From the NCBI GenBank assembly GCA_028015205.1, contig CM051517.1, forward strand, positions 47,751,135 to 47,815,134: 64,000 bases of DNA, written 5' to 3'. This document shows positions 24,301 through 35,800 of the stretch, one piece after another. The position numbers and the translations under genes are program-made. Position 1 is the first letter of the stretch, and every line of letters begins with the position of its first letter. Source of the stretch: Mytilisepta virgata. Taxonomy: Eukaryota; Mollusca; Bivalvia; Mytilida; Mytilidae. The notes beneath the pieces were generated by a model. The model had not been told where the DNA came from. It searched no databases and saw nothing but the letters and a program-made list of their open reading frames with translations.

Positions 24301-27300
24301 GTTACATACATACCCAGTTTATGAGCACATATTTAGGCAAGTTTGTGTTGGGATCTAGTATTTTACAATAGGCATACATAATCCTAGATCCATTCAGACT
24401 ATCTGCCATTTCTTCAATTCCTCCACCTGCAAGCAAATAATAAAATTATTAAATTAAAATTATAACTTAGTTTACAGAATAAGTAATCAAAAGAAGAGAT
24501 CAGCTCAATGATATCCAAATGTAAGAAGCTTATATTTCAATATGACAAAAAATGTTATGGTGTGATCAAACTGTTTTATGTTACAAGTATTGTTACTCTG
24601 CAAAAATATGCATTTTCAGAACTTGTGATTAGACATCATTATATATATATATTATACTTAATAAATGTATAAATCTTTGACTGACATAGAAGATAAATAC
24701 AAAAGTTATTTTACATGTCCTGGGCTTACTTTATATTTTATTTGCTTCTTTGTTGACATTTTCAGATATCAATTTTCTACAAGTTTACAATCAGACTTAC
24801 TTCCAGTTTCCACAACTTTAAGTACTGGTGTCTGGGCTTCATATCCAAATACAGCCCTTAAATAAAAAAAAAATGCATGCACTGTTAGTATATTACAAAC
24901 ACTGATTTATTTATGAGATCGATTCTGATTTTAAGTTTGGATGTCATCTGCAGTTATACAATTTTATTACATGTACTATTGTTTTTTTATTTACATCGAC
25001 TCTAATCTAATTGAGCTAGATGTATAGATTATCAGATTTACTGGAAAGGCTTCATACTGATTGGCTGAAATTTTACAATATCTATCTGCAGAGAACCTTA
25101 TAGTTTGTTTAACACATTCTTAACAGGTGATTTTCTTCTACAAAGTTATACCTATTCTACCCTTTTCAAGCTCGAATAATTTCGGGTCAAATTTTAAAAA
25201 CATCAGGTTGGAATAAGTTGTGACTCAAGGTCAAGTATGAGGTTCTGTTTCACTGTCAGTCAAATTTGTCATTTTCTGATAATTTTGACTTGATATATTT
25301 TTAGTAATTAGACCTTATTTAAGAATCATAAATTATGATTCGTTGATTACCAGTGTATTTTTCACGGATTTGGCACTAATTTCATTGTCTAAATGGTGTC
25401 TGTCTTAGGATTTCTCATTTTAATCCACTTCAGCGGGGTATATCCCAAAATAGAATTGCATTTTATACCCTTTGTGACCATTTTCCCAGAAATTATATTC
25501 AATGCTTTTGGGAATTTTCATCACTCTTAACAAGCATCATTATGAAATAGCCTTTCTGAGTGATCATAGGTGTTAAGAATGTTTTGTCACGAATCAACAA
25601 GCACACTAAGACAAGTACATGTATATATACTTATTGATTAATGGGTATGTTTGTTGTATAACAGTTTAGAGATGTTCTGAGATGGCAGAATAGAGTTGAC
25701 AAAAATACCTGACAAAATGCTATTCATTGCAAATTTTTGGACAAATTATACCAGTCTTTCTAAAGATGAAATTTTCCAAAGCTAGCAGCTCTTAAAATTT
25801 TCCCATCAGTAGACTGGTATTTTCTGCAAGTACCCCTCCAAAACATGATATCTATTGACCTGTTCAGAACAAACTGGATGTTTATTTGAAAACCAACAGA
25901 TATAGAGTACTTCACCTAGTTTATTGGTTACATGAATCGATACATAAAATCAATATTTGGGTATCAATGGATATTATGAAATCAAAAACAAAATGGAATA
26001 TAATTTGATACATGTATATCATATTGAAGCATTAGCTGATAAGTGTTTTAAAATCTTAATTCCATTATCAGGTAATTTCATTTTAAATGTTCACTTGCTG
26101 CTGGAACCTCCAAATTTGTTCCATCATTACCTCTGCTGAAATATGTTTCGCAAACAACCATGTTCAGTTTGGTCGATTACTGGTATCAAAGATTCTGACA
26201 TCAACATTATTCATAATAACAAGCACGAAGCTATAGTTAGAAATCATGGAGATAATAAATGTTTAATTGGAAAGTTGTCAATTAAAAACTGTTATACAAC
26301 AAACAAACCCATTAAAACCAGCATATAAAGTTGACATTTGAATACACAATGAAAATATATAAATACTGAATTTAAATGTGGATTTTTGAAACTCTTTCTT
26401 TGGAGTTAAGTTCAAATATTCTTTTAATGTTTGAATGTAGTCTCATTGAGACTACTTTACATCTCAATTTTTCTAAGTGGACTTCATAATATACTCAAGT
26501 CAACAATGATTTCAGAACAACCATATTCAATTCATCAAAGGTAAAGGGACATTGAACACAGGTAAATGATACCAGGACTGGAAAAATACCTTGACTTATC
26601 CATGTTTTAAATATATACAAGTTTGAGACAAGATTTGACTGTACAAGAATGGAATCAATGTTCCGTTTGAAAAGAAAAAAAGTAAAGATTTAACGAGGTT
26701 GATAATAAATTTGCATTATTTTCAATATTCATTTAAATTTGTTTGTTTAGTTGGGGTTTAACGCCGTTTTCAGCACATTTGGCTATTTCGTAGCGGCCAG
26801 TTTTTATTGGTGGAGGAAGCCGGAGTACCTGGAGAGAACCACGACCTTCGGTAGGAAAATTGACAAGGATTGCCAATTTTATTGCAAATAAGATCGGAGT
26901 CGAACACACCCCGCCACACGGGAGATTCGAACTCACAACCCCAGCGTTGACAGGCTAGTGATCATTAGTAGTCATGACGAACTACCTAGACCACTCGCTC
27001 CACCGAGGCCCCAATATTCATTTAAACAGTAAAAAAAAAACGGTTTCATTTTTATACTGAGTATTCATGGATTTCACCTTTTGATAAAATTTTATTTTAA
27101 AAACATCTTGCGTGGCTTCAGTTATAATTTGGCACTACAAATTAAATTTTGTTTGAACTTTAATGCCTTTTTTCTCAATGCTTTTTCAATATATTCTTAG
27201 TTATAATATATAAATTATCATTGTATTATTACTATTATTTTGTTTCTAAAATATGTTTACAACGTTAGGAAATAAATGAAAAATTGACTATTATTTATTT

Positions 27301-27533
27301 TGCAAGTCTTAGCTTTATGTCAATGATTCATCGGTGACAATGACCAGTACAGATGCGGAAGTCAATCTTCAATATTTCCTTATAAGTCATGCAACTGCTT
27401 TTATTTTAAATCATAGTAAAACTGTAAATTCGTTTCTAAAGTTTACTTACCAGTCACAATCATTTTTATCTGATACTACATCGTTATATGCCTGTAACAA
27501 GGCTTCTTTATTTTTCCGTAAATCTATCGCCAT
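12328..27533 (-). CDS. DBNL: Drebrin-like protein (mAbp1), complete, 13 coding exons
   Basis: This is a cytoskeletal adaptor of the DBNL/Abp1 family. Family members bind F-actin through the ADF-homology domain and recruit endocytic or signalling partners through SH3. Exons: 27533-27451, 24856-24801, 24426-24314, 23139-23065, 22558-22418, 21567-21490, 21157-21071, 18632-18513, 16002-15922, 15020-14914, 14053-13746, 13275-13120, 12467-12328. All junctions are GT-AG and in frame, giving 514 residues. The ADF-H domain (about 5-133) shows [27 protein letters not shown] and HVTVNAR. Residues of about 160-300 are a highly charged E/K/R/Q helical region. Residues of about 330-405 are proline-rich [11 protein letters not shown] repeats, and 455-514 are SH3 ([20 protein letters not shown]). 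The start ATG has A at -3 and G at +4. Alternative exons cannot be excluded. Confidence 0.93.
14270..14660 (-). repeat. Relic of the AGCTCACCTGG element family in a DBNL intron
   Basis: Two core modules (GAAAGAGGACCATCTAAGGA at about 14320 and a diverged copy at about 14450) are followed by GTGATGGCAATAGCTCACA near 14585-14605. This matches the end region of the better-preserved copies at 60.1 and 63.3 kb. The hairpin end is missing. Confidence 0.65.
15066..15342 (-). mobile_element. Helentron-like element, ATACCCCCC family, full-length short copy
   Basis: The low end has a hairpin TGTGAG..CTCACA (15080-15097) next to GGATACCCCCC. The high end has GCGGGGGGTATAAAA. These form an inverted repeat with the hairpin outside one copy. 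A (GACA/GACG)n patch at about 15255-15292 lies near the high end. It sits in a DBNL intron. A second copy is at 21596-21995. Confidence 0.65.
16292..16404. repeat. Foldback repeat in a DBNL intron
   Basis: The arm TTGGCTTAGTTATTGGTCC (ending about 16332) pairs with GGACCAATAACTAAGCCAA (about 16361-16379), extending outward through GTTTTCC/GGAAAAC and ATTGCG/CGCAAT. The loop is about 28 bases and includes CACTTCGGCTTCGG. The preceding 16210-16290 region also carries several inverted CCAATATG/CATATTGG words. Confidence 0.7.
16925..17420 (-). repeat. Diverged relic of the AGCTCACCTGG element family
   Basis: The segment opens with AAGCTCACCTGTAAATATT and holds two degraded core modules with GGGGACCATTTAAAGATCA and CCAATTGGCCCAGCAGTTTC. 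It ends with GGATGACGGACGAACACGCCAG, resembling the GACGGACGCCAAGTGATGG end of intact copies. Confidence 0.5.
17930..18130. repeat. Degenerate AACTCGAA/AACTTGAA short-word array
   Basis: About a dozen loosely spaced AACTCGA, AACTTGA and TAACTTG words occur in 200 bases of a DBNL intron, with no fixed period. It resembles in style, though not exactly in sequence, the TTACGAGT-rich start of the window. Confidence 0.5.
18250..18447 (-). mobile_element. Old tRNA-derived SINE copy (V-SINE/RUDI-like), minus strand
   Basis: It shares with the copies at 26.7 and 36.5 kb the words GCCAGTTTTTACTGG, ACCTGGAGAGAACCACTGACC, GCTGGATTTGAACTCCCAACC (box B region) and CTAGACCACTCG (box A side). It is clearly more diverged and has no obvious target-site duplication. 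Confidence 0.7.
19397..19577. mobile_element. MITE with CAGTCAAACCTG termini
   Basis: CAGTCAAACCTG at the low end is the inverse of CAGGTTTGACTG at the high end, and both ends are preserved. Internal phrases such as TGCCCTTTATGAGCAGGTGCCC repeat words seen near both termini. It belongs to the same terminal family as 12036-12216 and lies in a DBNL intron. Confidence 0.7.
20140..20760 (-). repeat. Relics of the AGCTCACCTGG family core modules
   Basis: Words such as GATGACCACCTAAGGACC (about 20347) and GATGACCACCTAAGGTTCATTG (about 20700) match the core modules of the family, here strongly decayed and without clear ends. Confidence 0.45.
21596..21995 (-). mobile_element. Second copy of the ATACCCCCC element family, tail-truncated
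   Basis: The low end has a GTGAG..CTCAC hairpin followed by GTGATACCCCCCACTGG. Two core modules follow (ATGCACATCTACATATGATG and ATGCACATTTACATATGATG), then GGACAGACAGGGTGATTCCTA. The closing GGGGGGTAT copy is missing. It sits in a DBNL intron. Confidence 0.6.
26723..27026 (-). mobile_element. tRNA-derived SINE with a perfect 15-bp target-site duplication
   Basis: The body (26738-27011) reads on the minus strand as a tRNA-like head (GAGCGAGTGGTCTAGGTAG box A, GGGTTGTGAGTTCGAATCTC box B), a conserved central block (GGTTCTCTCCAGGTACTCCG, CTTCCTCCACCAATAAAAAC) and an AAACAAAC tail. It is flanked on both sides by CAATATTCATTTAAA (26723-26737 and 27012-27026). The central block recalls V-SINE-type molluscan SINEs such as RUDI. 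That family name is an inference. Confidence 0.88.
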
Positions 27534-29833
27534 CCTCCCTTTGCAGGTGCTTGCGTACTACGTCACAACTTTTGCTACACATGCGGAACTAGTTTGAGGC
27601 TTAACTTGCTTTACCATTTTACAACATTACAAACAGAAGATGGAACGAAAATAGTTTTCTTTTGAAATGTCACTATATAAATATTCTTAAAGATAATTTT
27701 CATTGATTTCCCTTTTATTTTTCCATTTAACCACAGTTTAATTTTATTAAATGAGAATGAATTTTCATCTAACGGAATGAAGCACACCCTTTGTTGACAA
27801 ATATTGGACAATGATAGATGGACAATGAATCAAGGTTCGACGCAGTAATATCACAAGGAAACACATTTGACAGGTTTTTATTTTTTTCATTTCATCAGAA
27901 AATGCAATAGGTGAAGTCTTTGGTCACCCAAAACATTTTTCAACTCATAAAAAAGATTGTTTCCTCTTTCAAAACATAACCACATGGTTTTGTTATGTAA
28001 TTGATTGGTGACGCCTGGAGATGACAGATGATTCAAAATTAAGACATCTTTGCAATGAAGCGGGAACTTATAATCCCCAGTGCTGTGTGACCAAGCAAGG
28101 CATGGTTATGTAAATGGCATTGGAGGATTTTGAACTTTCTAAAATACAACTTGATGATCCCCCATTATTGTCTGGTTGTATTTGTAGAAACATACAAATT
28201 CGCATTTCTGAAATCAAGTTTGTTTGGGTATTTATTATTGAATTTACCAACATTTTTATTGAGAGTATTATAGTTTAAGAATTTTTCAGATTATAATTTA
28301 TTAATATGAATTTGGAATCATTCAAGTTAATCTGGTACATAATTGTTCATTGTAAATAAACAACCATTTACAAGTTCAAACCTGATAATTATTGAGAAGT
28401 TAACAGTTTCACATTGGCAGTTAAGACAAGAATAGTTGATAGGGAAAATTTTGAAAGGGAGGACTTTATCTGATATCAGATCCTCAAAATCACTGGTGGC
28501 ATACAATTCAGACCATGTTCAGTATACATTTGTACCTGTAGATAAAGTTGGACTATTCAAATTTTGTTAGATTGGTCCATCCTGCACATAAAAGTTTAAA
28601 TCTGTGATATCTTTGTAATATATAAAAAGAAGTTTGAATTCTAAATTCTATTGAACTAAAAGTGTGTGTTGATATTTTACAATTAAAGAATACAGAATGA
28701 ATAAATGTGTAACCAAAACCCTCAACATTAATCAGATGTATAATGTACTTAAGTTGCTGACCATAAGGTAGAAACTGACAATTAATGTGCCTGTGATCTG
28801 TCAAAGATATTATGAAAGATAAAACTTGAAATAGTTGTATAATTAATTGACTTTACTACAAAGTCCATAGGTGCCCACATGGCTTTGTTGCAAAATGAAC
28901 AAAATTTGATACAGCTATATATTTCTGGAGATTTTAGTATTTAGTTAGGTTATTTGTCTGCTGTTTAGTTTTTTCTGCTCTTCTAATTCATTGGGTATGA
29001 ATAAATGATGTCTTATGCAATACATTCAACACTGTAAATTTTACATGGTTAAGTCAAATATATTGGTTGTGGAATCCTTTGCATAGTCAAATTAATTTTA
29101 AATTATATCATTAATTATGATATACAATGTACAGTGTAACCTGCTCTACTCAAAACCATTTTTTTGTATAAATCAAAACATCTTGGGTAATTTTAATGTG
29201 ACACATTATGTGTGTTTTTCTATTTAAGGTACTATTGGTTCACACCATTAATGTGTAAATATCTTGCAATTTTATCACAAATTTTGAAAAGAGTGATTGT
29301 ATTTATGTAAACAGTTTAAGTAAAGAACATTGTTTTGCTAACATTTCTTCCAATTCTTTTGACCTTTTAATTGTTTTATTATTGTATGTTATAGTAATAA
29401 TAAAAAAAATCAATTCTTGGTCAAAATTGACATCAAAATGTGAAAATTTAAAAAAATCACTGTTTATTACAAAAACACAAGTTTTTAACTTTAGAATACA
29501 AATGAAGGTTATTTCAGTTAAATGTTAAATCTGATATTTTTGCTATATATACAGGTATATTTAGAGTCTTTAGCGTTTCCCTAGGAGGAAATATTGCAGT
29601 CAGACTAGTTTAAAATTTTACAAAATTTTAATTAATGTATTTTCTTGTATCAATTATGAACAATGCAGTAAAGTTAAGTATTTATTATTATTCTAGGTAC
29701 TTAATAATGGACCAATTAGATCAGGGATAATAAATCTTGATGACCTTTGTACTTGCTTTCTTTAAAAGAAAATTACGTCTTCTTGTAACATGTTTATATA
29801 TATGTATTTACATTGTTTTTGTATTGATTTCAG
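27534..29833. promoter_or_regulatory. Divergent intergenic region between DBNL and RHOBTB
   Basis: It separates two start codons transcribed away from each other and so must hold the promoter and 5' UTR of DBNL and probably the first non-coding exon of RHOBTB. The latter is inferred because a good acceptor, TTGATTTCAG, lies at 29824-29833 just upstream of the RHOBTB ATG. A CRE-like TACGTCA lies about 25 bases upstream of the DBNL ATG. No TATA box or CpG cluster is convincing. Confidence 0.4.
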
Positions 29834-29873
29834 ATAATGCTGTAACATTTGTGATACTTCATTTATAACCAAA

Positions 29874-32800
29874 ATGGTCCAGACAGTAAATGTTAATCTG
29901 CCCACAAAAGACAATTATGAATATGTAAAGTGTGTGATTGTTGGAGACTCTGGTGTTGGTAAAACATGTCTGACATGTGCCTGGTCAGTTGGAACTCAGT
30001 ATAAGTTGGAAAGTCTTGTAAAATCACATGTTTCTACAGTGTTTGCTGTTGATCATTTCATGAAGGATAGAAATGTAAGCTGACATTGGATATGAGAGGT
30101 TTTTTTCTTTATTACCTTTCTCGTTATAGGATATCTCAAATTAAATACATGTAGTTGTCAAATTATCAAATTCTTTTATTTTTTTAATAATTTTACCATC
30201 ATAATTGTGAATTTATAACTACGATCTTTATGAGCTATTTATAAGAACAGTGATATCGATTCAATCAGAAAATTTTCATGGCATCACAATATTGAAATTT
30301 CATAAATTTAAATAATTCATATTGTGCCAAAATGAAAAAAAAAAGAAGAAATTTAAACAGAGAAGGTAAAGAATAATAATTATCATCCTTCCCTGTGATT
30401 CTATCAGCTTGTTGAGCAGCTCCGAAAAATTCGTATCGAGAAGCACGTGCGCTGAGCAGGAGTTATCAACAGTCAGCAGGACTTATCAACAAATTCTCCC
30501 AACGTTTGGCAGCTTAGAACTTATTAAATAGCTTTCAAAATTGTAAAATATTGATAAATATATCAAGATTTGGTGTTCCTTTTTTATATTATGGCGTTTT
30601 ATTTAAATGAATGATGAAGAAATTTCTAAAAATTACATCAACAAAATGTGTCTTTCCTCGATGCTGATAATGTCTGCTGGGACTTCTTTCCGCTCTTTCC
30701 ATTGCATTTCATTATTTGCGATTAAATCAAATTTTTAAACGTACGATTTATTTTAATATGTCCATATTTTCGCCTGAATTAGCATAAAAACGATTAAATG
30801 TTGTTTAAAAATGTCGTCTCCTTGGTTAAATTTGAGTGATTATTTTATGTTGCGCATATTTTAGTCAGAAGTTGTTTCGCGAATGGAGACGGACTATGAC
30901 GTCAACGAGGTTGCAAGTTTGAAAGCGGGTGCTTTAGTTTCCCGGAAAATCATGAACAAAGATTTCCAGAATGATTTTGTTTTTCAAAACATGAAAATAC
31001 ACCTTAATGTCGGTTTTTATATTGTTTTTAAGATATTTTACATGAAAATTCAGGAAATATATACTTATTGCTATGGTAAACAACGTAACGGAAAACTTGT
31101 CGTTGCGATGAAGAATCCATACTTTTCCCGCGAAAATTTGGGAGAATTCAGACTGTTTACAAATATTTACGTTTCAGATAAGTAATTAAGATGATAAAAA
31201 TATTATCTGCATTTTGACAGCTAGATATCGTAAAATATCACCCCGCTTGACAGAATATGAAGATTTGGGACTCGTTCGCTACGCTCACTCGTCCCAAGCT
31301 TCATATTCTGGCTCACGGGATGATATTTTACAATATCTAGCTGTCAAAATGCAGATAATATATACTTATCTCCCTTAACCAGGTTATCAAAAGTAGATAA
31401 TAAAACTAAATTTTCTTCAGTCAGTTGTCTTCCCCTGGTACACAAATGTAGCTTGGTAAAGGTAGTGAACTGACAAATTCTTCTCATTGTAATAATTTTC
31501 TTCATCTGTCATTCTTATATTTGTACATGATTTGCATAATTCAAAATCCTAAGATTCGTTATAAGCTCTTAATATTCTGATATAGATTTTTTTCTTAAGT
31601 TATTCTTCGATGGATGATGTTAACCAGACTTATGCTTTTATGGGCAACATTAATAACATGACCACTTGAATTCATGTTACACATACAAAACATTTAAAAG
31701 TGAAAAATAGCAGTAAATGTAAGTTTTATATTCAAAGGACTTTTATGTAAAGTTTGAGAGTGAACTGGTTAAGATTATATATATCAATAAACTCTGGAAA
31801 AATGTGTTTACATTTATTTTTTGGGGATTAATGTATGTTATATTTTTATTATATTGTGAATATTAATCTTTTGTAGTTTGGATACAGTTATTTTTACAGT
31901 GTTTTTTTGCTGTTATTGTAGGTCTATAACAGATCATGGTGTAATGTGGATGGACTTCCTGTTTCCTTACATCTTTGGGATACTTTTGGATGCCATGGAA
32001 AGGACAGAGGATTTGCCTACAAAGGGTAAATTATAGACAGAAGAAGTATTTGATGACCATATTTATTACATTTCTTACCGGCAATTAAAAGTAATGAAAG
32101 TTGGGCATAAGTGTTAGTTCTGGAAATTGTAGCATAAAAAATTGTGAACATTATTGATATACTAGATGAGGTTTTATAACGACACATTTCCAAGATACTA
32201 ATTTTATTCAAAAGTAGAACGCCAAATCATTGGCGAATAAATAGCCCTAAAAGTGTATAACAAATACACTTTAAAAGTATATAACATACATAAAATACAA
32301 TCACAATCACATGAGACATACACAATACAAATATTCACACATAATTATTAAAATTTATACTTCAAATAATTCATAATGGTACTATGAAACTCGCGTTCTA
32401 AAGGTAAAAATGTATGTAACAAATATGTAATGTGTTCTTTAGATGAAGAATAGCAATACCGTTAAGATGAAAAATAGCAATTTAAGGTCAAGATTGAAAA
32501 ACAGCAAAAATTCAAAATATATGTATTTGACTGCGAAATATCACTCTCATAGTGCAAAGCTATAATGCTATTAATTATATCAAATTTGCCTGAAACTGTG
32601 TTTGGCAAACACAAAAGAGAAGGAAATTAATTCCTTTAAATAAGTATATCTATACATGTACAATTTGCTAGATATTTAAAAATACAAATATGACAAAAAA
32701 AACACAAACACAGACACACAAAATTACCTGTCTGTGGGACCAGGCCCTAATACAGATTCAGTTATTCAGCATATTCTGAGTACAATATCAAACTAAAATA

Positions 32801-35800
32801 TTCAATGTAACTGAAAAATATAAATCTAAATATGCTTTTACTATAGTGAATGGATATTCAAATAAAATGATCCATTCAAACTGGAAAATGACAAAAACAC
32901 ATTAAACTTTTAAAATAACCTGTAAATCACAGTATGGTAACTTTTGATTTACTCTTAGATAAATTATGATCAATATTAATTATTTCAATTGCTTTAAACT
33001 TTAAAAAGTTTGTCTAAACACTTTCATCCATAAAATTCACATTCATACATCTAGAGGGGGGAATGGGACAAGAAAGTTAAATGAACTTTCAAATGAAACT
33101 TAAACATATAAATCAATAAATTCTTTCATCAAAATACATGTATTAAAATATTTTTGATAAAACCTCTCAGTACAAAAATATTGAGTCTCTTTTCCAAAAA
33201 ACCCACTCTCAACTTCAAAGACACAAAGGAATAATATTTTTGGAGGGAAAAATATCTTCCAACCAATAAAACATATACCTATAAACTTGTGACCAATCAG
33301 ACACCTTTTACACTAAATTAAAACAACTCACCCATCTGACAAACACCTTGCAACTAGAAAGTTTATAATTAAACCCTTATTGTTACACCTCACAGGACAC
33401 AACAAAACAAACACACTACTACCCTTGATTGAATTAATCAAGCTAACAAAAGAACTAATTCCGTTATATACATTTTTTGTACCAATCTAGGATACCACTT
33501 CAATACACAAACACTTTCAGTGATAACTTCAATTAATAAATAAATGCATAAATGTACATAATTGTAAATAATTTATAAAAACAAATACATAAATTTACAT
33601 AATTATAAATAATTCATAAAAACAAATACATAAACTTTATTTTATAAACTTATTCAAATTATAGAAATCCACACTGTCACATTGATAAGAAGTATTCAAC
33701 ATATATGTATTTATTTAAAATATAATATTTCAACGAGAATTTGTAATTGGATTTACATCATTTCATTCTATAATGATGGAGAATATATGATCCTACCTCC
33801 AAACCCAATGTTTATTGACTTTGAAAACTGGCATGTTAAAGTTTAAAATTAGGTCAGTGTAACAGGATCCACTTGTGATTAGTTCTTGATACATGTATTT
33901 GTTATGCGGTTACATGTACATCTCATTTCTTATATTTAGCCCAGTGTGGATGGTTGATTGACTTTGAAATTTCTGATATTAAATTTTGTGATTAGGTCTG
34001 TTCAGGTCGAATCGTTTATGATATTAGGTGCACAATGGTATTAAAATTCATATATCCATTTCCATGGAGATTAACTAGCATTGCCATCTCAGTTAAGGTC
34101 CTTTAACTTTGAATTTGTAAATGTTAAAGTATGTGACCATATATGATAAGTCAGTGATACTTTCTTTGCAATTGAATAATCCTTGGATCATATCATTTTC
34201 ATGGAGATGGTCATCTTGTGCAGTAAGATGGAAAACTTTTCTCAAAAACTGGTCGTTATCATGGTATTGATAGAAATACATGTAATAGACCCTGCACTAT
34301 GTGTGACTTAAATCTATTAGAAGACGAAGTTCATTTTATTTTATTGTGTAACAATTATGCTGATTTATGTAAAAAATATACTAAAAGGTATTATTGGTCA
34401 AGACCTTGTAAAATTACTCTCTGTGGAAAATACAACGATGTTTTGTAATTTATGAAAGTATATTAGCATATTTATCATGTATTTAAGATTAGAAATAATA
34501 TGCTTTAATGTATACATTATTTGTAGGTCGCATTTATTTCGTGAAGTATCTATCTGTTGTTGTTTTCGATAATATTTGAAATGTCATACATATCTATACT
34601 GAATATTACGTTATTATTTATGAATACTGATAAAATTTATGGTTTAAGGTAAAGAAGAATTGAAGTTTACAAAATGTATTTTGATTGCTGCACCATTCTT
34701 AAAGGCTAGCTTCTTTCTTTTACAGAGCAGATGTGATACTCCTTTGTTTCAGTATTGCTAAACCATCATCTCTAGACAGTGTACTGAAATTCTGGATTAC
34801 AGAAATAAGGTCAAAATGTAGCACAACACCTGTTGTTTTGGTTGGAACACAGGCAGATATGAGATACAACTGCACTGATGATTTCTATAAAAACATGGAA
34901 AAAGGATTAGTGTATAAGTAAGACAATTTAGTGTTTATATACATGTGTACTTTTATTTACATAAATAAATACCCGGTACATCATCTCCAATTCATAAAAT
35001 GATCTCTGCAATGCCAGAACTTTAACACATCAACTTTGCAAAAAAAGATAGGTAACTTTAAAAAAAATAAAATTATAAATAATAGATATATTTATTTGGG
35101 ATTTTTACTTCTTTGGAAGGGGAGGGGGGGTGTTAATAATTTTATATTGGAAATCAAATTCCAAATTTTGATTAGAGATTATAAATGATACTATATAGTG
35201 TGAGGACCTACTATCAAAATCTTTGTGTTACATAGTCTTTTCAGTTTGAGTCTGTGGAGCACACAAATTGTCTCTAAGTTTGAATTGTGATTACATATCA
35301 GTGTACATGTATGTAAAGTAACTATGGTAAAAGTATGTTTAAAGTATAATGAATAGATTTTAATTCAACATACGTAGTATGCATAGATACACAATTAAAC
35401 ATGTCTTTAATATGCATATTAAATTACAAAAAAAAGGGAAAAAGGAAACAATCAGTTTCATTAAAATTTTAGGATGGTAAAACCAGAAGACATTATCTTG
35501 CCAGAAAAGGGGAGGTCAATTGCCAAAGAGATTGGTGCTCCATACTATGAAACAAGTGTCCTGACACATTATGGGGTTGACAGTGTCTTCTTTAATGTCA
35601 TAAGGGCAGCCATGATTGAAAGACGAAAAATCAAGTTCTGGAGTACACAGCTGCGGAGAATAAAATATCCTCTGATCCAAACACCCATGGAGTGGCCAAA
35701 GAGGCCATTACCAGAGGTTAAAGTACCAGACAGTAAAGTAAATGACGAATTGTCGGATATTTTGAATAGGCAAAGTGCTGGTGACATGATTGTTAGTGTG

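Noticed and set aside
27558..27565. CRE-like TACGTCAC as a defined promoter element
   Set aside because: A single short match upstream of the DBNL start is not enough evidence. It is mentioned only as a candidate inside the divergent region.
30883..31185. 100-residue plus-strand open frame in RHOBTB intron 1
   Set aside because: It has no recognisable domain, abuts the foldback repeat at 31.2 kb and is not used by the RHOBTB splice structure. It is probably repeat-derived.
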